A stretch of DNA of 18,961 bases from assembly GCA_029936295.1 (NCBI GenBank), contig JAPYTH010000030.1:1-18961 (forward strand). Direction: 5' to 3'. Below, piece by piece: positions 14,528 to 18,961 of this stretch; position 1 is the first letter of the stretch; every line of letters starts with the position of its first letter. Position numbers and translations under genes: made by a program. The notes beneath the pieces are model-generated. The model was not told the origin of the DNA. It made no database searches and was given only the letters and a program-made list of their open reading frames with translations. The DNA comes from TMED109 sp015660425 (GTDB lineage: Bacteria; Pseudomonadota; Alphaproteobacteria; TMED109).

Positions 14528-15349
14528 TTATTTAAAAACAAGAAAAACTCTTGCTTCTATACTTTCTCTCGGAGGATTATTATTATTTTGATCTGGTAAT
14601 TCAAATGCTCCATGTGGCGTATATTTAATTTTTTCACTAGCAACACTATCCCAACCTTTTAAAAACAAAACTTCATCATTTTTCATTTCTGAAACCCAAT
14701 ACCATTTATGATTTTCTGAAAATGAAATATGATAAATCTCACCTGTACGATTTGGAAAAATTTGATCGGTTTCGACTAAGTCATTTTTTGGAATAGAAGA
14801 TGCATCTGCAAATGCTAAAGGTGATCTTTTCACAGGCCCATTTATAGGTCTCCACACATTTAATTGCATAACTCTTCCATCCTCATTAATAATACTTTCA
14901 TATTTATCAACGCCTAAAACATCCTTTGCCCTTTGAGGGCCTGATAAGTCTGTATAATCTGCATGAACTCTATCCGCTGGACCTCTTAAACCATCCGGAT
15001 TTGCCGCACCAACTTTTCCATCTCCCCTTCTAGTGTAATCAAAGATTATAGCCTCACTAGCTCCAGTCTGTTGAATTAAAAAATCTTTCAACTCTTGTTC
15101 ATATACTTTTAATACTTCATCATGATCATAGAAATTTCTAACATTTGATTTATGATTTAATAGTTGAAAACCATGCTGTGCTAGCGAATAAGATTCTTTA
15201 TTATCTCTAATATCTAATATAGTAACTGATTTGTATTCCGTTTTAAAATATATTTTTGGAACGGTGCCCGTATATGCTGAACTTTCAAAAAAAGGTTTTG
15301 CATCTTGGGGTACAATAAATTTTAAGTTTGCCTCTATATTATTATTCAT
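14528..15349 (-). CDS. CmcJ/NvfI-family putative Fe(II)/2-oxoglutarate oxygenase
   Basis: 273 aa. The segment RVHADYTDLSGP gives an HxD pair (His129, Asp131), MQLNVWRPINGPV follows at 161-173, and the C-terminus has LFLKGWDS...YTPHGAFELP with His246 and RESIEAR with Arg267. This HxD...H...R layout matches the CmcJ/NvfI/gibberellin desaturase-like group, of which fungal NvfI is an Fe(II)/2-oxoglutarate oxygenase. CmcJ itself is a cephamycin biosynthesis protein. A hydroxylation, desaturation or ring-opening oxidation is plausible; the substrate is unknown. No signal peptide, so cytosolic. It is the first gene of the minus operon with the dehydratase-like and CitE-like genes, an uncommon partnership for a family mostly known from secondary metabolism. 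Confidence 0.8.
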   Translation of the reverse strand: MNNNIEANLKFIVPQDAKPFFESSAYTGTVPKIYFKTEYKSVTILDIRDNKESYSLAQHGFQLLNHKSNVRNFYDHDEVLKVYEQELKDFLIQQTGASEAIIFDYTRRGDGKVGAANPDGLRGPADRVHADYTDLSGPQRAKDVLGVDKYESIINEDGRVMQLNVWRPINGPVKRSPLAFADASSIPKNDLVETDQIFPNRTGEIYHISFSENHKWYWVSEMKNDEVLFLKGWDSVASEKIKYTPHGAFELPDQNNNNPPRESIEARVFLVFK

Positions 15350-15369
15350 TTTTTTTCCAACTCATAAAC

Positions 15370-15388
15370 TATACTATGTTAAAGTATA
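15370..15388. repeat. short inverted repeat in the oxygenase / sorA divergent spacer
   Basis: TATACT (15370-15375) and AGTATA (15383-15388) form a six-base inverted repeat with a seven-base centre, in the middle of the 77-base spacer between divergent starts. It could be an operator or a pair of opposing -10-like boxes; chance is not excluded in such AT-rich DNA. Confidence 0.25.
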
Positions 15389-15426
15389 TTAAATAAATAT
15401 TAATGCACAGGAAATAGAGCTATTAA

Positions 15427-16641
15427 ATGAAGAAAAGTCTTACACGTCGAAATTTTATTAATCAATACTCTAAAACATTACTATCAATAGGTATAGCTTC
15501 TTATTTTAGTATTCCTAACTATGTAATACCTTTATATGCGAATGAAACTATAAAAATTGATAGCATTCATAATAAACCTGACCTTACTATTTTAAATGAT
15601 AGACCTATTAATGCTGAAACACCTCCACACTTATTAGATGATCCTATTACACCTACTGAAAGACATTTTGTAAGAAATAATGGAATAATTCCAAATTTAC
15701 CTAATGATATTATAAGTAATTGGTCCCTTTCAGTTGAAGGTAATGTTCATAATCCTAAAACATATTCTATAAATGATCTTAAAAATAAATTTGAAGTCAT
15801 TACTAAAGCACTGCAATTAGAATGTGGAGGGAATGGTAGAGCATTTTTTTTACCTCCAGCTACAGGCAATCAATGGAGCTATGGAGCTGTCTCTTGTTCA
15901 GAATGGACAGGCGTAAGGTTATCAGATGTAATAAAAGCATCAGGAATAAAACCATCAAGTATTTATACTGGACACTTTGGGGCTGATATACATTTATCGG
16001 GAGATGAAACTAAAACCCCTCTTTCTAGAGGAGTCCCCATAAGTAAAGCTTTAGATGAAAACAATATTATTGCGTTTGCTATGAATGGGAAAAACATACC
16101 TATTATACATGGAGCACCATTACGATTAATATGCCCTGGATGGCCAGGTTCAACTTCACAAAAATGGTTAACAAAAATAAAATTATTAAATCATATTCAT
16201 GATGGCACAAAAATGACGGGCAAATCTTATAAAGTACCAAAATATCCTACTAAACCAGGAGCAAAAGTTACTCTTTCAGATTTAAAAATAATTGAATCCA
16301 TGCCCATAAAATCATTAATTACTTATCCACAAACAGCTTTAAATCATAATTTACTAAGTGTAAATGTAAGAGGACATGCATGGGCAGGAGATAAAAAAGT
16401 TAAAGAAGTTAAAATTAGCATTGATTATGGATCTACATGGATTAAAGCTAATTTAGATGAACCCGTTAATACTTATGCATGGCAAAATTGGTATTTAAAA
16501 ATTAACTTTCCTAGTAAGGGATATTTTGAAATATGGTCAAGAGCAACTGATGAAGATAATATCTCACAACCATTTGATATAAGTTGGAATCCAAAAGGAT
16601 ATTTAAATAATTCTGTACATAGAATTTATATAAATATATAA
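15427..16641 (+). CDS. sorA: Tat-exported sulfite dehydrogenase, molybdopterin subunit (SorA-like)
   Basis: 404 aa. The N-terminus carries a twin-arginine motif LTRRNFI (5-11), a hydrophobic stretch and a likely cleavage after LYA (about 38), so the folded enzyme is periplasmic. The oxidoreductase molybdopterin domain follows, with the Mo ligand Cys133 in LQLECGGNGRAFF. PIIHGAPLRLICPGWPGSTSQKWLTKI is characteristic of the sulfite oxidase family, and the C-terminal half (about 280-400) is the Mo-co dimerisation domain with VRGHAWAGD and VKISIDYG. It oxidises sulfite to sulfate. A small cytochrome c gene starts one base after its stop, as in sorAB. SoxC is the alternative, but SoxD is a larger cytochrome and no other sox gene is seen. 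TAGAG gives a modest ribosome site. Confidence 0.9.
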   Translation: MKKSLTRRNFINQYSKTLLSIGIASYFSIPNYVIPLYANETIKIDSIHNKPDLTILNDRPINAETPPHLLDDPITPTERHFVRNNGIIPNLPNDIISNWSLSVEGNVHNPKTYSINDLKNKFEVITKALQLECGGNGRAFFLPPATGNQWSYGAVSCSEWTGVRLSDVIKASGIKPSSIYTGHFGADIHLSGDETKTPLSRGVPISKALDENNIIAFAMNGKNIPIIHGAPLRLICPGWPGSTSQKWLTKIKLLNHIHDGTKMTGKSYKVPKYPTKPGAKVTLSDLKIIESMPIKSLITYPQTALNHNLLSVNVRGHAWAGDKKVKEVKISIDYGSTWIKANLDEPVNTYAWQNWYLKINFPSKGYFEIWSRATDEDNISQPFDISWNPKGYLNNSVHRIYINI

Positions 16642-16642
16642 A

Positions 16643-16912
16643 ATGAAAGTTTTAGTAATAAACTTAATTATACTATTTAATATAATTAATAATACTTATG
16701 CAAAAGACAATTCATCAATATCGGATGAAGACATATTAAAATATAACTGCTCATCATGCCATTCTTTAAATATAATTTATCAGCAAAGATTATCTTCAGA
16801 AAGTTGGAAAGAGATAATATTATTAATGTATAAAGAAAATGGTATGGAAAAACTTGAAAAGAAATATGAAGAAAGATTAATTACTTACTTATCAAAAAAC
16901 TATAATTATTAA
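16643..16912 (+). CDS. sorB: SorB-like monohaem cytochrome c of sulfite dehydrogenase
   Basis: 89 aa. A Sec signal peptide (1-20, ending TYA before KDN) precedes one haem motif CSSCH (residues 36-40) and a short helical tail. Met69 in YKENGM is the probable distal ligand. The mature protein is about 69 residues, small for a cytochrome c but in keeping with the monohaem SorB subunit. It would take electrons from the SorA molybdenum site in the periplasm and pass them to the respiratory chain. The start is one base after the sorA stop with no separate ribosome site, so translation is probably coupled and the subunits made in equal amounts. Identification depends on the sorA context. Confidence 0.85.
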   Translation: MKVLVINLIILFNIINNTYAKDNSSISDEDILKYNCSSCHSLNIIYQQRLSSESWKEIILLMYKENGMEKLEKKYEERLITYLSKNYNY

Positions 16913-16973
16913 AGTAATATATAATATTGTTAATATAAAAACTTAAGTATTTAAATTGCTATATGCTAGATAA

Positions 16974-17002
16974 AGCTATTATCCGTAAATTAGATAATAA
17001 CT
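16974..17002. repeat. imperfect inverted repeat between sorB and the acyl-CoA dehydrogenase
   Basis: AGCTATTATC (16974-16983) pairs with GATAATAACT (16993-17002) with a single C-A mismatch around a nine-base loop. No T-run follows, so it is a poor intrinsic terminator. It sits mid-way in the 166-base spacer (16913-17078), which otherwise shows no gene; it may act as an operator or an mRNA 3' hairpin. Confidence 0.4.
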
Positions 17003-17078
17003 ATGAAATAACCACAAAATAGGTTAAATTAAATAATAAATTTTTGGAAAATGTATTCAAAATTTAAATAGGTGCTAT

Positions 17079-18239
17079 ATGAATTTTTCTTTTTCAGACG
17101 AACAAAAAGGTTTAATTACAGCTATAAGTAATTCCATTAAAAAATTTGACGATAATTATTGGTTAGAGTGTGATAATAATTCTACTTTTCCTCATGACTT
17201 TGTAAATACTCTAGCGGATGGAGGTTGGTTAGGTATAGCTATGCCTGAAGAATATGGTGGGAGCAATCTAGGTATAACAGAAGCGGCTTTAATGATGATG
17301 ACTATTGCGGAAAAAGGTGGCATGACAGCCGCATCCTCAATTCATATGAATATATTCGGTCCTAATTCATTAGTTAAATTTGCTTCACAAAAACAAAAGA
17401 AGAATTGGCTACCTAAAATTATAAATGGTAAAACAAAAATGTGCTTTGCTGTTACAGAACCTGATACTGGATTAGATATAACCAGACTAAAAACAAAAGC
17501 AATAAAAAATAAAAATCATTATTTAATAAACGGCAGAAAAATATGGACCTCAACAGCACAAATGACTGATAAAATTATGATTATAGCTCGTACATCTGAA
17601 AGAAATGATAAAAATCCAACGCAAGGTTTAAGCTTATTTTATACTGATTTTAATAGAGAGTATATTGAAGCAAGAATAATTCATAAAATGGGAAGAGCAG
17701 CCGTTGATAGCAATGAATTATTTATTGATAATTTAAAAGTTCCGATTGAAGATTTAGTTGGTAAAGAAGGAAAAGGTTTTTCGTATTTACTACATAGCAT
17801 AAACCCAGAAAGAATACTTGTCGCAGCAGAAGCTTATGGCATAGCAAAAAATGCTTCAGATAGAGCTGCTAAATATGCAAGAGAAAGAATAGTATTTGGG
17901 AGGCCTATCGGCAAAAATCAAAGTATTCAACATCCTCTTGCAGAAGGCTGGGCAAAATTAGAAGCGGTTAAACTTTTATTATTTAAGGCTGCTAATTTAT
18001 ATGATCAGAATAAATCTTGTGGGGTTGAAGCTAACGCGGCAAAATATTTATCTGCAGAATTTGGAATGGAAATTTGTAAGCAATCCATCGCTACTCATGG
18101 AGGTATGGGTTATGCAAAAGAATATCATGTAGAGCGCTTGTTTAGAGAAATGATGATTCCTTATCTTGCTCCTGTTAGCCAGCAATTAATTTTATGTTAT
18201 ATTGCTGAACACGCTCTTGATTTACCAAAATCTTATTAA
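17079..18239 (+). CDS. acyl-CoA dehydrogenase family flavoprotein
   Basis: 386 aa, full ACAD length. An N-terminal helical domain (FSDEQKGLITAI...) leads to the FAD/substrate motif CFAVTEPDTGLDITRL (122-137), INGRKIWTSTA, and the C-terminal FAD helix block ARERIVFGRPIGKNQSIQHPLAE and ATHGGMGYAKEYHVERLFRE. The usual catalytic Glu after YEGT is missing: the segment reads PYLAPVSQQL. Glu244 in INPERILVAAEAYG occupies the position used by isovaleryl-CoA dehydrogenase, so it is the probable base. The enzyme would introduce a 2,3 double bond in an acyl-CoA and pass electrons to ETF, likely on a branched or unusual acyl group. AGGTG lies close before ATG 17079. A single-gene unit ending at a hairpin at 18252-18282. 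Confidence 0.93.
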   Translation: MNFSFSDEQKGLITAISNSIKKFDDNYWLECDNNSTFPHDFVNTLADGGWLGIAMPEEYGGSNLGITEAALMMMTIAEKGGMTAASSIHMNIFGPNSLVKFASQKQKKNWLPKIINGKTKMCFAVTEPDTGLDITRLKTKAIKNKNHYLINGRKIWTSTAQMTDKIMIIARTSERNDKNPTQGLSLFYTDFNREYIEARIIHKMGRAAVDSNELFIDNLKVPIEDLVGKEGKGFSYLLHSINPERILVAAEAYGIAKNASDRAAKYARERIVFGRPIGKNQSIQHPLAEGWAKLEAVKLLLFKAANLYDQNKSCGVEANAAKYLSAEFGMEICKQSIATHGGMGYAKEYHVERLFREMMIPYLAPVSQQLILCYIAEHALDLPKSY

Positions 18240-18251
18240 ATTTAAAAATTA

Positions 18252-18282
18252 TAAAGAAACATAAAATATATACGTTTCTTTA
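18252..18282. terminator. hairpin terminator between convergent genes
   Basis: TAAAGAAAC (18252-18260) pairs perfectly with GTTTCTTTA (18274-18282) around a 13-base loop. Read on the minus strand the stem is followed by ATAATTTTTAAA, giving a short U-run, so it best serves the GYD-domain gene; on the plus strand it may also end the acyl-CoA dehydrogenase mRNA. Confidence 0.65.
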
Positions 18283-18295
18283 CATTGGATATTAT

Positions 18296-18628
18296 CTATA
18301 CAGATGGAGGCGTATACTCTATTCCAGATATTAACTTAGAAGCTGCCTGCATTGTTTCTGTAGGAATCAATTGAATAGCTTTATAATCAGCAATTGCCCC
18401 ACCAAGAAATATTCCTTTTGCAGCAACCGCAATATATTCTGTTAAAGATGGAAATTCTGATATCATCATCATATGATAATCCTGGCCTTGCATTCCATAG
18501 GTAACAAGTAATTTACCACCTAGTGGCTCTATCATTTTTTTTATTGCTTCTGACCTATCATCGCCACTAAGTAAAATAGCTTTCATTGCTTCAGGTGTAT
18601 ATTTAAATTGTAACATCATCGTTATCAT
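18296..18628 (-). CDS. GYD-domain protein
   Basis: 110 aa covering one GYD domain. FKYTPEAMKAILLSGDDRSEAIKKMIEPLGGKLLVTYGMQGQDYHMMMISEFPSLTEYIAVAA has the family layout, with the GxYD turn here written GQDYHM, so the D and Y are swapped relative to the name motif. The fold is a small ferredoxin-like alpha/beta barrel of unknown function, usually dimeric and cytosolic. AAGGA lies nine bases before ATG 18628; ATG codons four and five codons in are less well placed. It has its own promoter-like sequence at 18658-18687 and a hairpin after its stop, so it is a single-gene unit, divergent from the GST gene. Confidence 0.85.
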   Translation of the reverse strand: MITMMLQFKYTPEAMKAILLSGDDRSEAIKKMIEPLGGKLLVTYGMQGQDYHMMMISEFPSLTEYIAVAAKGIFLGGAIADYKAIQLIPTETMQAASKLISGIEYTPPSV

Positions 18629-18657
18629 AATTAATATTCCTTTTGTTATATAAATAT

Positions 18658-18687
18658 ATTATCACAGTAAATTTATCTTATAGTCAA
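18658..18687 (-). promoter_or_regulatory. sigma70-like promoter for the GYD gene
   Basis: On the minus strand TTGACT (18687-18682) and GATAAT (18663-18658) are 18 bases apart. The predicted start near 18651 gives a leader of about 23 bases that holds the AAGGA ribosome site. A good match for AT-rich DNA because the -35 box contains G and C. Confidence 0.5.
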
Positions 18688-18727
18688 CATTTAATACTTA
18701 TTGTAATAAATTATTAAAAATTGTGTT

Positions 18728-18756
18728 TTGATAGATAAAAATATAAATGATATAAG
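18728..18756 (+). promoter_or_regulatory. sigma70-like promoter for the GST gene
   Basis: TTGATA (18728-18733) and TATAAG (18751-18756) are separated by 17 bases. Transcription would start near 18763, leaving a leader of about 20 bases with AAGGA seven bases before ATG 18783. TATAAT at 18762-18767 is an alternative -10 but would leave almost no room before the ribosome site. Confidence 0.5.
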
Positions 18757-18782
18757 TAAAATATAATAAAAAGGATAGTACT

Positions 18783-18961
18783 ATGAAAATTTATGAATTT
18801 AAGAGAGCTCCAAACCCTAAAAGAGTACAAATGTTTTTAGCAGAAAAAAAAATAGATGTTGAGTATATTCAGGTTAATGTGCGCTCTGGAGAGAATAGAG
18901 AAAGTAATTATCTATCTATCAATCCTAAAAGTGGGGTACCTGCCCTAGAGCTTGATAATGG
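18783..18961 (+). CDS. glutathione S-transferase, N-terminal part (runs off window)
   Basis: The first 59 codons are visible. MKIYEFKRAPNPKRVQMFLAEKKIDVEYIQVNV is the first beta-alpha-beta of the thioredoxin-like GST domain, and NPKSGVPALELDN holds the cis-Pro motif (VPAL) that binds the glutathione backbone. The active-site Ser/Cys/Tyr position near residue 9-13 reads APNPKR, without an obvious catalytic Ser or Cys. GSTs of this kind join glutathione to electrophiles in the cytosol or act in detoxification. AAGGA seven bases before ATG and a promoter at 18728-18756 support the start. The class cannot be decided without the C-terminal domain. Confidence 0.85.
   Translation, partial: MKIYEFKRAPNPKRVQMFLAEKKIDVEYIQVNVRSGENRESNYLSINPKSGVPALELDN

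Noticed and set aside
15427..16912. SoxCD sulfur dehydrogenase
   Set aside because: The partner cytochrome is a single-haem protein of 89 residues, not the larger SoxD type, and no soxXYZAB genes are in view.
1..18961. CRISPR array, insertion sequence, toxin-antitoxin or phage defence system
   Set aside because: No regularly spaced repeats, no transposase-like frame, no terminal inverted repeats with target duplications and no defence-type domains were seen; the genes are metabolic.

Overview
The window is strongly AT-rich, tightly packed bacterial DNA. Genes are separated by a few to about 165 bases, no stretch over 300 bases lacks a gene, and I see no insertion sequence, phage gene, CRISPR array, tRNA or rRNA. 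The gene content (ThiXYZ under a TPP riboswitch, Tat-exported sulfite dehydrogenase with its own small cytochrome c, PCu(A)C copper chaperone, CaiB/BaiF CoA-transferase, acyl-CoA dehydrogenase, GST) and the base composition suggest a free-living, aerobic marine alphaproteobacterium with a small genome. That placement is inference; no phylogenetic marker is present.

Left part (1-5519, plus strand): the tail of a c-type cytochrome, a DadA-like FAD amine/amino-acid oxidoreductase, then a clear TPP riboswitch leading thiY-thiZ-thiX, an ABC importer for a thiamine pyrimidine precursor. An aldehyde dehydrogenase follows 25 bases later. The unit ends at a long hairpin (5527-5575) shared with the convergent operon.

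Middle part: a minus-strand operon reads BVMO (4-hydroxyacetophenone monooxygenase-like, 639 aa), NIPSNAP protein, PCu(A)C copper chaperone. Divergent from it on the plus strand are a CaiB/BaiF CoA-transferase, an acyl-CoA synthetase that starts with TTG, and a crotonase-family protein. Together these look like a route that oxygenates a ketone and feeds acid products into CoA-thioester metabolism, but no esterase or thiolase is in the window.

Right part: a minus-strand operon of a CmcJ/NvfI-type putative Fe(II)/2-oxoglutarate oxygenase, an L-rhamnonate-dehydratase-like enolase-superfamily enzyme and a CitE/HpcH-type lyase. Divergent from it are sorA-sorB (sulfite to sulfate, electrons to cytochrome c), then an acyl-CoA dehydrogenase, a convergent GYD-domain protein, and the start of a glutathione S-transferase. 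GYD and GST genes are divergent and each has a sigma70-like promoter.

The most unusual points are the oxygenase/dehydratase/lyase operon, the BVMO-NIPSNAP-copper chaperone operon, the aldehyde dehydrogenase inside the TPP-controlled unit, and displaced or missing catalytic acids in two CoA-ester enzymes. All functional calls rest on motifs recognised by eye; no database search was run.
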